From the NCBI RefSeq assembly GCF_910594005.1, contig NC_057825.1, forward strand, positions 49,817,037 through 49,881,036: a stretch of DNA of 64,000 bases, read 5' to 3'. The notes under the pieces were generated by a model. It saw nothing but the letters and a program-made list of their open reading frames with translations. It was not told where the DNA came from and did no database searches. This DNA comes from Cervus elaphus. Taxonomy: Eukaryota > Chordata > Mammalia > Artiodactyla > Cervidae. The translations under genes were made by a program, and so were the position numbers. Positions 1-11,959 of the stretch are shown one piece after another (position 1 is the first letter of the stretch; the number at the start of each line of letters is the position of its first letter).

Positions 1-377
1 TTTCAGGGACAATGGTCAGGAGGATAAAAGAAGGTTGAATGTGGTAGGTAAGGTCCTACTAGACAGGTCCATCAACAGAACGAAAGGGGACTGTTGACTC
101 TTGACCTACTTAGAAAAAATATAACCAAAGATGAGCCCTGAGCAGGTCCCCTTCCTCTTCCTGTGAGCACAGGGCAAGAAGTTCCACCAGGTGCACACCT
201 GACCACACTCTCAAGCCCTAATTCAACTTTAATTTTCCTTAGCGTCTCTGACTTCCCCTGGGAATACCCAGAAAGCTAAGCCCCTGCCCTGAAAACAATT
301 TGAATGTCTAAGCAAAGTGAGAGCTTGTTTGTTATCCCTGACTGCCTCTTTTTTGTGGGAGACAGAAATGCTCCTGG
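1..377. other. unique sequence, nothing recognised
   Basis: No repeat family, RNA gene or coding signature is recognisable. The short open frames here show no family resemblance. Confidence 0.5.
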
Positions 378-686
378 GGCTTCCCGGTAGCTCAGCTGGG
401 AAACAATCTGCTTGCAATTCGGTTCCTGGGTCAGGAAGACCCCCTGGAGGAGGGATAGGCTACCACTCCAGTATTCTTGAACTTCCCCGGTGGCTCAGAT
501 GGTAAAGAATCTGCGATGAGGGAGGCCTGGGTTCAATCCCTGGGTTGGAAATATCCCCTGGAGAAGGGCATGGCAACCAACTCCAGACTCTTGCTTGGAA
601 AATACCCAGGGACAGAAAAGCCTGGTAGGCTACAGTCTCATGGTGTCCCAAAGAGTCAGATGTGGCTAAGCAACAATGCAGCACAG
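378..686 (+). repeat. Bov-tA SINE, two-headed copy
   Basis: A truncated first tRNA-Glu-like head (from the 'ggcttccc' start through 'ccactccagtattcttg') is followed at about 480 by a second, complete head and the BovB-related body ending near 'aaagagtcagatgtggc'. Two heads in the same orientation are a known layout of this ruminant family. The copy is diverged, with no clear target duplication. Confidence 0.88.
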
Positions 687-748
687 CACAGAAATGCGCC
701 AGAAGAAAATTTAATCTGCACCATTTTCCCAGTGAGAATAAAAGAAAG

Positions 749-990
749 GGAATCAATATTTACTGAACAATCTGCCCTGTGCCAGACCACGTATTGTGTA
801 CTCTATATACATTATCTCCCAGCAATCTCTTTCTCACAGCTATTCCCTTCCTGCAGATGAGAAACGGAATCCGAACTGACATATGATGACTAATTCAAGT
901 TTGTGAGGCTCAGAAGGGGTGAAGCCAGAATGCAAATCCAAGTTATTTAATTCCCAGCTCTGGGTCCCTCCCTATTATCTTTATGCCATT
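749..990 (-). repeat. MIR SINE, antisense
   Basis: Order matches an antisense MIR: 'tatttactgaacaatctgc', a 'gtgccag' block, 'ctgcagatgagaaac' (the antisense of the MIR core) and then the 'gccagaatgcaaatccaagt' box. Old and diverged, as expected for a pan-mammalian SINE. Confidence 0.65.
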
Positions 991-1075
991 CTGCATTGAA
1001 ATCCATAGTTCATGAAAAATCACCGTACCTAATTCCACTTTGTATAAGAATAGTGTGTATATATAAACCTATGCA

Positions 1076-1415
1076 TTGTTGTTGTTCAGTCGCTTAGTTG
1101 CGTCTAACTCTTTGTGACCTCACGAACTGCAGCCGGCCGGTCTTCCCTGTCCTTCACTCTCTTCTGGAGTTTGCTCAAACTCATGTCCATTGAGTCAGTG
1201 ATGCCATGCAACCATCTCATCCTCTGTCACCCTCTCCTCCTACTTTCCCAGCATCAAAGTCTTTTTCCAGTGAGTTGGCCCTTCTGAAAATATTGGAGCT
1301 TCAGCTTTAGCATCAGTCCTACAATAAATATTCAGGATTGATTTCCTTTAGGATGGACAGGTTTGACCTCCTTGCAGTCCAAGGGACTCTCAAGAGTGTT
1401 CTCCAACACCACAAT
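1076..1415 (-). repeat. BovB LINE (RTE), 3' end, antisense
   Basis: Begins with a GTT-rich tail and 'cagtcgcttagttgcgtc', the antisense of the BovB 3' terminus, and runs upstream through 'gtccattgagtcagtgatg' to 'ctccttgcagtccaaggg'. Only the terminal C-terminal/3' UTR portion of the element remains. It is 5' truncated, as most BovB copies are. Confidence 0.9.
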
Positions 1416-2655
1416 TAGGAAACATCCTATGCATGGACATATTGAAATGAACTCTTATTTTTACCAGCCTGGCTTTCCTTCCTGTAGCTTCCCAGAGTTC
1501 TCTTGGATGGGAGCCCTAATACCTGCAAACGTAACAAAGATTATATTTCCAGAGAAGAAAAAGAAGGGAGGTGTTTCTGCCCCAAACATATTCAGCCTTT
1601 GCATTTAAGAATACCAGGACATATTTTACCAGATCCACAAGATTTATTTTTATAATCATAGAAAAGTGTTCTGCAAACATGTCAGATTCCCTAATATCCC
1701 AGCCTTGAGGACTGATCTCATGGTTAATATATATTCATTCTCTCCCTGAGCTGTTTTTCAGGAGGTGTTTTGCCTAGTCGTCGTTATTTTTTAAATTGCC
1801 TAATTTTCCTTTCTCTGTTAAACACTAATTAAAGAATAAGCCCAGGACTGCCACCTTTTTGGTGACAACATTAATCTCCTGCCCTCTCTACATTTTAATG
1901 GGCCTAATTTATCCCTATTATCTACTCCTTTCACCATCCCAACTAAGGGAAGAAAAAACTCTTATCTCTTTCACCCTTTTCATCACTCTACTTTTTTGCA
2001 TTTTATTTTCCCTTCTACAAGTGATTCTGCATAGCATTGTTTATGTTTACTTTTCATTACCAGCAGGGTATGCATATTTACCATAACAGTCTCCTCTTTT
2101 TCTTCCTTCTTCCCTGCTTGATCTGTTCTCTGTTGCTTCTTTCTCCCATGTAGAGCTCTAACCCTCTACGTGACTGTGATCTATTGATGGGTTAATTAAT
2201 CAACCAGGCATAACTCAGCATCTACCCTGCTGACATTGAAGCATGAATCCCGGTCTCTAGGAACCCACAGTCTGAAAACAGACAATTGTAATAAAAATAC
2301 AGCACAGACAAGAGTCCAGACTAGAAGTTGTGGCAAGACAAGGCAGGAGCTTGCTCTTCAGCCTAAGGGACACAGAAGGCCTCCTGGAATGGCTGACATT
2401 TTGAATGATTGGCCGTCTAGTTGGTGAACCAATGGTTGAATCCCATAGTCCATTTACATTCATACCAAACTCGATTATCAGTGATAGAAGTAAAATTTTA
2501 ATTAAAAATAATTGTAAGGTACTTTGAAATGCCCATATGAAAAATAGCATATTAATTAAAATAGAGCAAAGCCCAGCTAATTAACCCAGCCATAACCTCT
2601 GGAGCAAAGAGCTTTTGCTTCTAAGTGACTTAAAATAAAAAAAAAAACTGCCTAT
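1416..2655. other. mostly unique sequence
   Basis: No gene seen. Around 2255-2425 there is weak resemblance to an ancient mammalian repeat ('ggaacccacagtctg', later 'ggcctcctggaatggctgac'), too weak to name. A short A-run lies at about 2637-2647. Confidence 0.45.
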
Positions 2656-2702
2656 AAGCTACAAGCCTGAAAAAAAAAAAAAAAAAAAAAGCTACAAGCC
2701 TG
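2656..2702 (+). repeat. poly(A)-only insertion with target-site duplication
   Basis: The 14-mer aagctacaagcctg occurs at 2656-2669 and again at 2689-2702. Between the copies there is nothing but A residues (2670-2690 is an uninterrupted A run). A LINE-mediated insertion truncated down to its tail would leave exactly this. Tandem duplication followed by A-run growth is the alternative. Confidence 0.6.
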
Positions 2703-2914
2703 GAACTGATGGTACTGGTTTTTAAAGCCTCTCTCTTCAGAGCTTATCACACTTAATTCTGATACTCTTGTCCTTCTGACATCTTGGACTACTTTCAAAT
2801 TCGAAACAGCCAAACCTATAGGATTCTTTGAAGGAACGTATCCTCACTCCAGGGAAAAGTGATCTCTGATACCTGAATAATGAAAGCAAATAGACATAAC
2901 TATCCACCCCCCCA

Positions 2915-3472
2915 CCCATTGGAGTGTAATTGATTTACGCTGTTATGTCAGTTTCTACTGAACAAACAAGTGAATCAGCTATATGTATACATTTATCCCC
3001 TCCCTCTTGGACCTCTCACCCACCTCCCCACCCCACCCCTCTAGGTCATCACAGAGCATCCAGCTGAGTTTCCTGTGCTAATTTATAGCAGGTTACCACT
3101 CAGTTCAGTTCAGTTCAGTCGCTCAGTTGTGTCCGACTCTTTGCGACCCCATGAATCGCAGCACGCCAGGCCTCCCTGTCCATCACAACTCCCGGAGCTC
3201 ACTCAAACTCATGCCCATCGAGTCAGTCATGCCATCCAGCCATCTCATCCTCTGTCGTCCCCTTCTCCTCCTGCCCCCAGTCCCTCCCAGCATCAGGGTC
3301 TTTTCCAATGAGTCAACTCTTCGCATGAAGTGGCCAAAACTAGCTACCTATATTTTACGCATGGTAGTGTATATCTGTTAATCCTAATCTCCCAATTCGT
3401 CCCACCCTCCCCTTACCTGCTCTGTGTCCACATGTCTGTTCTCTACATCTAGGTCTCTTTCCCTCCCCTGTA
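2915..3472 (-). repeat. ruminant L1 3' end, antisense, split by BovB
   Basis: Antisense L1 3' UTR runs from 'ggagtgtaattgatttacgc' through 'ctaggtcatcacagagcatc' to about 3096. It resumes at about 3343 with 'ctagctacctatattttac' and continues to 'cccctcccctgtaag'. The two halves are contiguous in other copies of this L1, so 3097-3342 is a later insertion. Confidence 0.8.
3097..3342 (-). repeat. BovB LINE 3' fragment, antisense, nested in L1
   Basis: Starts with the TTCAG tandem tail typical of the BovB terminus, then 'cgctcagttgtgtccgactc', and ends at 'cttcgcatgaagtggcc'. Flanked on both sides by the same L1, so BovB is the younger element here. Confidence 0.92.
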
Positions 3473-3924
3473 AGTAACATAACTATTAAACAAATTAACA
3501 AATGCTATAAAAACCAACAGACCCAGGGAATAAAAACAGCAGTAGATATTTGGCTGTCCTAGTAACTGTCACCATTGCCACTTGTTCTGAAGAGCACAGG
3601 GACTGGTGTGAAAGGTGAAGGACCAGAGTCACCAGATAAAGGTTTATTTAGATTCAGGGAGCTTTATTTCAGAAAGTGAGGAAGTTGGATAACTCATCAT
3701 AGAAACATTCCCATAAAAACTATTATTTTATAACATCATTCTCTTCTTGTTAATGTATCACACATGTTGAACACACCCCCATGGTTGATGGTGGATGTTC
3801 ATGGCTTTCCGTGTTTTTGTGTTAACTTACAGTCACTCTTGCAGTTTTCCAGAAAGACAGACATTCATGATTGAGACCTTTCTAGGTTGCTTAAGGCACT
3901 CCTCAAATAGAACGTGGCCCTGGC
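3473..3924. other. unique sequence, nothing recognised
   Basis: No repeat or gene signature was recognised in this stretch. Confidence 0.45.
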
Positions 3925-4396
3925 GCATTTGAGTCAGTTCTGATAAAGTGGATGAACCTGGAGCCTATTGTACAGAGTGAAATAAGTCCGAAAAACAACT
4001 ATTGTGTATTAACACATACATATGGAATCTAGAAAGATGGTACTGATGAACCTATTCGCAGGGCAGCAGTGGAGATGCAGACACAGAGAACAGACTTGGG
4101 AACACAGTAGGGGAAGGAGAGGGTGGAACGAATGAAGAGGGTAGCATGTAAACATATATACTACCCTGTGTGAAACAGATAGCCAGTGGGAATTGGCCAT
4201 ATGACTCAGGAAACTTAAACTGGGGCTTTTCGACAATATAGAGGGATGGGATGTGTTGGGAGGTAGGCAAGAGGTTCAGGAAGGAGGGAGGCACATGTAT
4301 ACTTATGGCTGATGCATGTTGATGTATGGCAGAAACCAACACAATATTGTAAAGCAATTATCCTTCAATTAAAAGTAAATAAACAAACAAAAAAAG
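3925..4396 (+). repeat. ruminant L1 3' end, sense, 5' truncated
   Basis: Contains the end of ORF2 and the 3' UTR: 'gtggatgaacctggagcc', 'tatggaatctagaaagatgg', then a G-rich stretch, 'gatgtatggcagaaaccaac' and an A-rich tail. The reading frame is interrupted. No clean target duplication was found. Confidence 0.85.
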
Positions 4397-5689
4397 AAGC
4401 TGACCCTGACTTTTTGAAAGGGATGATCATTACTTCTGTAAGCAGTATTTTCCTACTACTTAACCTTTTTTGTTTTTTCGGTAACCTTCTAAGAAAGGTG
4501 AAATGCCTGTTTAAAAATCCAAAGCTCTACCATCTTGAATATGAACAATAGCAAACACTAGGAATTTTTATAGTTGATTCAAGACAATGCACTCGAAACA
4601 TATTTTTAAAGTGCTTTATGTAGATCTTCAAGTGACCCTAGATGTAGCCTTTCACATTATAATGAAGTATGTTTTGTTCACCTTTCTTGTCATGGTAATC
4701 CATTTCCTTTTCACAATTACCATAATAATCTGACTCATCATTGCCTTTTCCCATAATTACTATCAGCATACTCTTCTTAATAATACTGAAATCTATTATT
4801 TCTGTGCTCACAGCATTACAGAATGTAGAGATGTAAGAGTCTGAAGATCTCCTTCTATGTCATTACAGATGAAGATATGGGTTCTTCCTAACAGAATGTG
4901 TGCTCTTAGGAATTTATTGATGGTGTTTTCAACTCTGATCTAAACATCATCATCGTATAGACCTCAAGTAATCTTGGATTTCATGCAAAACCTTACTGGG
5001 GAGAGATCACACACTGGCATTTAGAACAATTTGAAGTATGTGCTAAACAGAATATGTTGCTATCACACATGTAGAGAAGATCTTTGTATTTGTAAAATGC
5101 TGCAACATCACATTCAACATTTTTTAATTAATCCTAATCAGTTTTGAAAGTCAAGTGTTTGATAAGCTTTCCTGGAGAGGAAATGAAAGTGCAGTTTTTC
5201 AGGTGATGAGAGAGAAGAGGAATCTGTATATGTTGAGGATCAGGGAGAAGCAAGAATGTTTTAAGTCCACGTTTTATCATCTGCATTTTCTGGCTTTTGT
5301 CCTGACTCTGTTTTGGTTGTCACTCTTTCCCCCACATTTCCCACATTTTGAATGCTCTTAAAAGTCTGTCACATTTGCCTGAAAACATTAGAATTGATAT
5401 GCCATTTTATTTTTTTTATTAATCACTGATTGCTTTACTTGGTGTGGATAGATTACTTCTAAATGCAGAGTTTATCCTTTGCCATTTGATTCTGAAGTTG
5501 GCCTGAGGAGAGGTTGGGGCTCCCTCCTTCAGTGTTTTGCTTTCATAATAGCAAATGTTATATTATTAAATATTATTATATTAATTTATATATTATATTA
5601 ATGCATGGCAATATACATTAATACATAGTATTAAATATCATAATATTAACGATACAAATATTATAATAGTACTGATTGACAAACAGTCA
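4397..5689. other. unique sequence with an AT-rich tract
   Basis: No gene or named repeat recognised. Positions 5560-5665 are a run of TTA/TATTAA-type low-complexity sequence, treated as a simple repeat. Confidence 0.45.
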
Positions 5690-5830
5690 GAAGAGGCAGT
5701 ATAGGACTCTGAAGGCTCCTGTGTTCTAGGTTGGAGATTGGATGCTTGTTTCATAATGTGCATGTCTGGCTGGGAGACTTTGCCAAGCTTCTTAATGCTT
5801 CTGAGGCTTAGTTTCATCACTTGTTAGCTG
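5690..5830 (+). repeat. MIR SINE, sense
   Basis: 'ggcagtataggactctgaag' matches the MIR head. Further on, the 'agactttgccaagcttctt' and 'gaggcttagtttcatcac' blocks correspond to the MIR core (splicing-like 'cctcagtttcctcatc' box). Truncated at the 3' side. Confidence 0.6.
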
Positions 5831-6059
5831 AAGGATTTTTTTTTTTAATAGGAATATTTCTGAAATGGCCATGGGAAGTCAATTGGGGAATATTTTAATA
5901 TATATTTTTTGAATTAACTAAAATAAATTTTCATTATTCATTTCTTTCATTGCAAAAGATTTATTAAAGACTTATTGTATATGACATCTATAGAAACAGA
6001 GGGAGGTGGAATGGAGGAGGGAGCCCAGATGGAGGGAAATGAGATGATGATACTATTTC

Positions 6060-6700
6060 AGAGCTAGTAGGGCCTTTGTACTCTTTGCTAAGAAGTTTGG
6101 AGTTAATGCTGAAGGCAGAAGGGAGCCCAGAATTTATATGCTTTAAGGATCCGTCTGAGAGTGTGTGGAGAATGGAGTAGAAGAAGGTGAAATGGAGGCC
6201 GGGAGGTGTGGTAGGTTGTTTTCTAACAATCCAGAGAAGAGGTGGTTAACCTGTCTGAACTAGGGCTTTGATATCAGGGATGAGAAGGCTAGGAGATGTA
6301 TAAGGAATAGCTCAGGTGTAGAAATAGCATGCCTTGCCAATTGATATATGAAGTGAAGGAGCTGGAAAAGATGCTAATTTGAGTGAGACAAGTTGAGTTT
6401 AAGGGCACATTCACAGGGCTAATAATTTTCTGTTAGTGTTTGTAGAATGGGAGAGGGGTTAGAGAGGTAGCTATATATCCACAGCTCACCATATATTAAG
6501 TCAGACCATTTGGGCCACGGGATTGAGATGGCCCAAGGAGAGAAAGGAAAAGACAGAGAATAAGACTCTGCATAGCAGTAGAGTCGAGGGAGCAAATAAG
6601 AAAAGGTGCCTAAGAAAAACCTGAGACAGAGTAATCAGTGAGAGGACAGCAAGAAGGGTGGAGTCACTGGAAAAAGACATTGTCAGCAGTAACATACAGA
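6060..6700 (-). repeat. L2 LINE (CR1 clade), reverse-transcriptase region, antisense
   Basis: Read on the minus strand, blocks follow the order of the L2 ORF2 C-terminal half: a region ending in a 'lys-aspartate-leucine' type segment near 6640, then 'attctccacacactctcag' (6165-6185) and 'aaaggccctactagctc' (6065-6080). Heavily eroded with many indels. The assignment rests on remembered L2 blocks and could be another ancient LINE. Confidence 0.45.
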
Positions 6701-6930
6701 GAGAGATCAGATAAAACAGAACTGAAATCATATAACTGTTTGTGGATCTGTATGAGTAACTGGGAAGGAAGTCTTATGTGTTTGCAGAAGGTATCCATTG
6801 CTTAAAACAAGCTCCATCCATGTCTAGGGGGCCCTGCAAATGTTTCTGGATTGACTTTAGTTACAGAAAGATCACATCTCTACAAACATACACAGGTCAA
6901 CCAATCCATTCCTTTTTTTGCCAAAATCAT

Positions 6931-7150
6931 TATATGTGTGTGCTCAGTCGTGTCCAACTCTTTGCAACCCCATTGACTGTAGCCCGCCAGTCTCTTCTGT
7001 CCATGAAATTTTTGAGGCAAGAATATTGGAGTTGCCATTTCAGGATTGGCATTTCCTACTCCAAGGGATCGTCCTGACCCAGGGATCGAACCCACGTCTC
7101 CTGCATCTCCTGCATTTACAGACATATTTTTTACCACTGAACCACCTAAG
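6931..7150 (-). repeat. Bov-tA SINE, antisense
   Basis: From 'gctcagtcgtgtccaactc' (body) to 'gggatcgaacccacgtctc' (antisense B box of the tRNA-like head) and 'ccactgaaccacctaag'. Full length but diverged, with a small duplication 'ctcctgcat' in the head. Confidence 0.9.
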
Positions 7151-8259
7151 TCATTATGACCTCTACTCTAATCTGCTTTATTTTTAAATAAAACTGTTGA
7201 AAATTAAACTAACAAGCCAATTTGGTCATGTACAACTATTAAGTTTTATAGATAGACGGGTGGGTGGATGGGTGGGTAGATAGATAAATTAATGATAGAT
7301 GGACAGTAGCTACCAAACTGAGATGGATACTGCTCACAATGACAACGAAAGCAGCCCTAAGAACGAATATATTAAGGAATTCTCAGTTTCCTGTCCTAGC
7401 ACCTGGTTTTAAATACTATTTTGCATGAAAGGTTCATTTGAAGTAAACACCACAGCCTTGGAGAGGTGTGATGGTTACCTTATAGAAGTCATCAAGCAAG
7501 CAAAACTTCTGCTTCCAAATCTCTGGGCTCAGAAGCTTTTGGAGCTTAAGCTCAGATCTCATTCCTGAGGATCCAAGCCTCAAGCCTCGCTATATGCTCT
7601 GCTGTTGTTCCTAAAGTTGAGGGCAGTGTCTATAAGATAGGTGAACCAATCCACAGTGTTGAACACCAGTATTTTATCCAGTGAATCATCCATCATGGTA
7701 ATTAACAAGCTAGCAATATACCAGTAAACCCCCATTTCTAGTATTTATTATGTAAAGCCCCTGATGTTGACTGAAGTATGGCTCAAAGCACTTGCAGTGG
7801 CCTCCTCTGACGTATGATCTTCTGTTGGGAGTGCTTGTGACCATCCTGAGTGGTTGGATTTCTGATGAACATGACAGATTGCCCCTTGAGTGGAGCTTTA
7901 GCTAAAGAACACATGCGAAATCTCACTGCCTTTGCAGAAGGGAATTTTAAAGTAAATGGCAAACATTGTAGCAAGGAATAAGGAAACTTGGTGTTTCAAC
8001 TCATGAAACACCAACAGCATCTTTGTAATGAATTGAAAATATCATTTGGTAAAAATATACTAGCCTTTCAGGTTATTTTTATTCCGCCAACAGTTTTTTT
8101 TTGGAATCCTCTGTGTAGCCAATATTCAGATGTCATTCTCGCATGAATCTTATTGCCATAGCTCACCCAACAGTGGTAAAAACTGTGTGATGTCAAATTG
8201 TCTGCAGTAGACCATCAGAGTATTTCACATCCATGGTTACACAAAAAGAAATGTTCCAG
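7151..8259. other. unique sequence
   Basis: No gene recognised. Positions about 7252-7305 are a degenerate GGGT/GATA tetranucleotide run. The rest carries no named repeat that I can identify. Confidence 0.45.
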
Positions 8260-8266
8260 TGCTCTG

Positions 8267-8389
8267 AAGTGAAGTTGCTCAGTCGTGTCCGATTCTTTGA
8301 GACCCCATGAACTGTAGCCTGTCAGGCTCCTCTGTCCATGGGATTTTCCAGGCAAGAATACTGGAGTGGGTTGCCATATCCTTCTCCAA
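8267..8389 (-). repeat. Bov-A type SINE (body only), antisense
   Basis: Only the BovB-derived body is present ('gctcagtcgtgtccgattc' to 'gttgccatatccttctcc'); the tRNA-like head is missing. Near-identical flanks ccagtgctctg (8256-8266) and ccaatgctctg (8386-8396) mark the target duplication, so the truncation happened at insertion. Confidence 0.88.
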
Positions 8390-8504
8390 TGCTCTGGTGA
8401 CACGCAAATTACTTTAATCCATGAGTTGCCTCGGCTAACAATCTGGGTAAAGCTGTTCATGATAAGATCGGGATCAGGATGCTAACATAGGCATTTAATA
8501 GTAC

Positions 8505-9850
8505 ATCTTTTATTTTTTTCCTGATTATGAAGATAACGGTATACATATTATATAAAGGTAAAACATACAGAAAAACATGATCTTGAAAATGAATATCCCC
8601 AGTAATTCTATCTCCAGAGATAACTATTGTTAATTGTTTGACATAGTTTGGGGGCAGAATTTTTCCTATGCAAGAATAAACTATCTATATGTATCTTTTT
8701 GAATTCCAGAGTGGGATTGCTAGATCATACGGTAGCTCTGTTTTTGTTTTTTTTAAGGAATCTCCATACTATTCTCCAGAGTGCTATACCAATTTACATT
8801 CCCACCAGCAGTGTAGGAGGATTCCCTTTTCTCCATACCTTTCCTAGCATTTATTGTTTGGAGATGTTTTGATGAGAGCCATTCTGACTAGTGTGAAGTG
8901 ATACGTCATTGTAGTTTTAAGTAGAATTTCTCTAATAACTAGTGATATTAAACATCTTTTCATGTGGCTCTTGGCCATCTGTATGTCTTCTTTGGAAAAA
9001 TGTCTGTTTAGATCTTTTGCCATTTTTTGATTAGGTTGTTTATATATCTATATTGAGCTGCATGAGCTGTTTGTATGTTTTGGAGATTAATCCCTTGTTG
9101 GTTGCTTCATTTACAAATATTTTCACCCATTCTGTGGGTTGTCGTTTTGTTTTGTTTGCGGTTTCCTTTGCTACGCAAAACCTTAATTAGGTTCCATTTG
9201 TTTACTTTTGTTTTTATTTTTATTTTTTTACTCTAGGCAATGGATCAAAAAAGATCTTGCTGCAATTTCTGTCAGAGTGTTCTGCCTATGTTTTCCTGTA
9301 AGATAATTCCATTTTCAGCAACATGGATGGATCTAGAAATTGTCACACTCAGTGAAGTAAATCAGATAGAGAAAGACAAATATGAAATGATTTCAGTTAT
9401 ATGTGGAATCTGAAAAAAAGTGGTACAGATGCATCTATGTACAAAATAGTAATCGAGTCACAGATGTAGAAAACAAACCTGGTTACCAAGGGGAAAAGTG
9501 GGGGAAGGGATAAATTGGGAGATTGGATTCACATGTGCATAATGCTATATTATAAAATAGGTTACTAAAAATAAGGTGCTGGGTAGCACAGAGAACTCTG
9601 CTCCATAGTCTGGAATGACCTGTATGGGAATAGAATCTAAAAGACAGTGGCTCTATGTATGTGTAACTGATTCACTTTGCTGGACAGCAGAAACTAACAC
9701 AGCATTGTAAATCAACTATACTCCAATAAAAACCAAGAAAAAAAGAATAAACATATGTAAATAAATTTTTAAGCTACCTTAACCACTTATTTTGTTTTAC
9801 AATTTTCAAGCAATGTATCCTGGGCATATTTCCTCATCAATGTGTAGAGA
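8505..9850 (-). repeat. ancient L1M 3' UTR, antisense, split by a younger L1
   Basis: 8505-8681 ('gagataactattgttaattg' block) and 9753-9850 ('cctgggcatatttcctcatc') are consecutive parts of an old mammalian L1 3' region in antisense. The join is interrupted by the L1 at 8682-9742, whose 10-bp target duplication lies in this element. Confidence 0.5.
8682..9742 (+). repeat. L1 with 5' inversion (twin-priming structure)
   Basis: 8682 to about 9303 is antisense ORF2 C-terminal L1 ('gtgggattgctagatcatac' to 'gttctgcctatgttttcc'). About 9304-9735 is sense ORF2 end plus 3' UTR ('cagcaacatggatggatc' to 'ctatactccaataaaaacc') and an A-rich tail. Flanks carry aagaataaac at 8672-8681 and 9743-9752. 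At the junction the most 5' part of the inverted piece meets the start of the sense piece, as twin priming predicts. Some element sequence between the two segments is missing. Confidence 0.82.
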
Positions 9851-9929
9851 CTCTTTTAAAAGCAACAATTGTGTTTTCCATGTCCAGTGTCAAAGCAGTC
9901 ATCCTCTTCGTTGCTGGATTCTTTTTTTG

Positions 9930-10205
9930 TTTGTTTTTATTCTAAGTATAGTTGTATGATATTATATGTTATAGGCAATTGCTTCACAATTTTTAAAGGT
10001 GTACCCATTTACATTTATTATAAACTATTGGTTTTATCACCAATATCATATAGTGTTGAACAATATATCCTGCTAGCTTATTTTATACCTAGTAGTTTGT
10101 ACCTCTTAATTCTCTACCCCTATATCACACCTCCTCTCTCCCCACCAGTAATCTCTAGTTTATTCTGTATATCTGTGAGTCAGCTTCTTTTTCTTTTTTT
10201 AAATT
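9930..10205 (-). repeat. old L1 3' UTR, antisense
   Basis: 'gcttattttatacctagtag', 'tttgtacctcttaattc' and the CCCCACC/'ccagtaatctctagtt' blocks are the antisense 3' UTR of mammalian L1M/L1MA elements. Diverged. Confidence 0.6.
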
Positions 10206-10529
10206 CATATCATTGCCATTTTGAACACATTCTTTCTGGCAGGTAGAGCACCTTAACTAATGAGGAAAATAATAACAACAGTAGTAAAATAATGAAAACT
10301 TTCACAAGCATAAAAGAAGAAATGTTTCTAGAAGGCCTGGCTGAGCCTGAGCTATTCCTACTTCTTAATGGCTCCACAAAACGATAATGACCATTTCTAT
10401 GTGATTATTTAAGCAAATCAAACAGGAATGCTTGCCATACACATTTCCAAGAAGACAGAGCTTAGGTTACTACCATCATGTACCCACCTTCATGGTGGTC
10501 TCCAAACCTATAAGTTTGCTCTCATCCTC
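10206..10529. other. unique sequence, nothing recognised
   Basis: No feature seen in this stretch. Confidence 0.45.
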
Positions 10530-10748
10530 AGGGTACCAATGGCTTAGGACCCAGAATAGCTTAGGTTGAGTCCCAGTTTTGCACACCCATCAGCTTTGTA
10601 ACTCTGTAAATTCTTTAACCTCCCTAAGCTTTGTTGTGATTTGTAAAATGGGCCTAATGTCTGCCTCACAGAGGATCAAACAAGTACTAAAAATTAAAGA
10701 CCTTGCCCAGTGCCTGACTCCTAGTTGGTTTCAACAAATGTTACTTCC
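10530..10748 (+). repeat. MIR SINE, sense
   Basis: 'tttaacctccctaagctttg', 'gtaaaatgggcctaatg', 'gcccagtgcctgactcc' and 'tttcaacaaatgtta' appear in the order of the MIR core and tail. Nearly full length. Confidence 0.7.
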
Positions 10749-10922
10749 TTACTTCCCATATCCACACCTGTTCTGAGGGAAAGATAATCATTTTTGTTAT
10801 TTTAGGCAGTCTAACTCAGATTTTATAATCTTCCCAGTAAACATGATTTCCATTTTTTTTAAAACTGTAGAGTACTCTTATGGTTGCTGTTTATTTGTTT
10901 TCACCAAAATGAAATGCAGAGC

Positions 10923-11293
10923 CAAAGCTCTGAGCCTTTGATCCTATATGTCAGGCAGCAAAAGAGACACAGATGTAAAGGACAGACTATTGGACAATGC
11001 GGAGAAGGTAAGGGTGGGATGATATGAGAGAATAGCATTGAAACATGTACATTACCATATGTAAAATAGATGACCGGTGCTGATGCATGAAGCTGGGCAC
11101 TCAAAGCTGGTGCTCTGGGACCACCCAGAAAGATGGAGTGGGGAGGGAGGTGGGAGGGGGCTTCAGGATGGGAGAGGGGGCGCGTGTGCGCCTGTGGCTG
11201 ATTCATGTCGGTGTGTGGCAGGGGCCACCACAGTGTTGTAAAGTGATTGTCCTCCAATTAAAATAAATAAATTAATTAAAAAAAGAAAAAGCA
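10923..11293 (+). repeat. ruminant L1 3' end, sense
   Basis: 'aaaagagacacagatgtaaa', a G-rich 3' UTR, 'gctgattcatgtcggtgtg' and 'cctccaattaaaataaataa' followed by an A-rich tail. The flanks share gcagagc (10916-10922 and just after the tail), a likely short target duplication. Confidence 0.85.
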
Positions 11294-11959
11294 GAGCTGC
11301 ATGGTTGCAATGGGGAAAGTGGTGTGAGCTGGCTGGCTTGATGTCTTGAATACCTGAGTTCCCTCTGAAGATCACATTGCTTGCTCCCTAGAACATAGCT
11401 TGGAAACCTCTGCATCGGCCACCCTGCTTCTCACAAAACTACTGCAAAGGATCACCTTCATTAATGAGGCCACACAAGGGGTTCATGACACAGGCATCAT
11501 ATCCTGTCAAAGTGTTTGCATTTGCTCTTCAGTGACTAAATTCAGAAGTTAGTATTTCTAAATGTGGATATTTATACATAACGCCAATCAGCTAGAGGTT
11601 CTTTGGTTTAATTTTGGGATGGAGTTGTAAGGTAGGGAGGTGGAGGCACCGAGTTCTTTCCATAGTCCTCATGAACTATGGGAAACTTCCTTTCTCCATA
11701 CCCAAGAATCGGGCTCTACTGTCAGGGGATGAATTGTTTTGGGATTCAAAAGGAAAGAAGAAAAGAAAAAGATTGTGGGTCTCCACCTGTACCCTATCTT
11801 ATGGGAAGAGGGTGAGGGGGCTCCATACAAGGGGAATGGTCTTACAGTGCTTGGACATGCTAATTGACAGCAATTTGGGGATTAATGCAAAGATCAGACA
11901 ATTTACATTTGAAAAGGTTCCCCTTTATGATCCGAGGTGTTAAAAGGTGAGTAGAAAAA
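11294..11959. other. unique sequence, nothing recognised
   Basis: An open frame of about 109 codons at 11614-11943 on the plus strand has no family resemblance, and I take it as chance. Confidence 0.5.
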
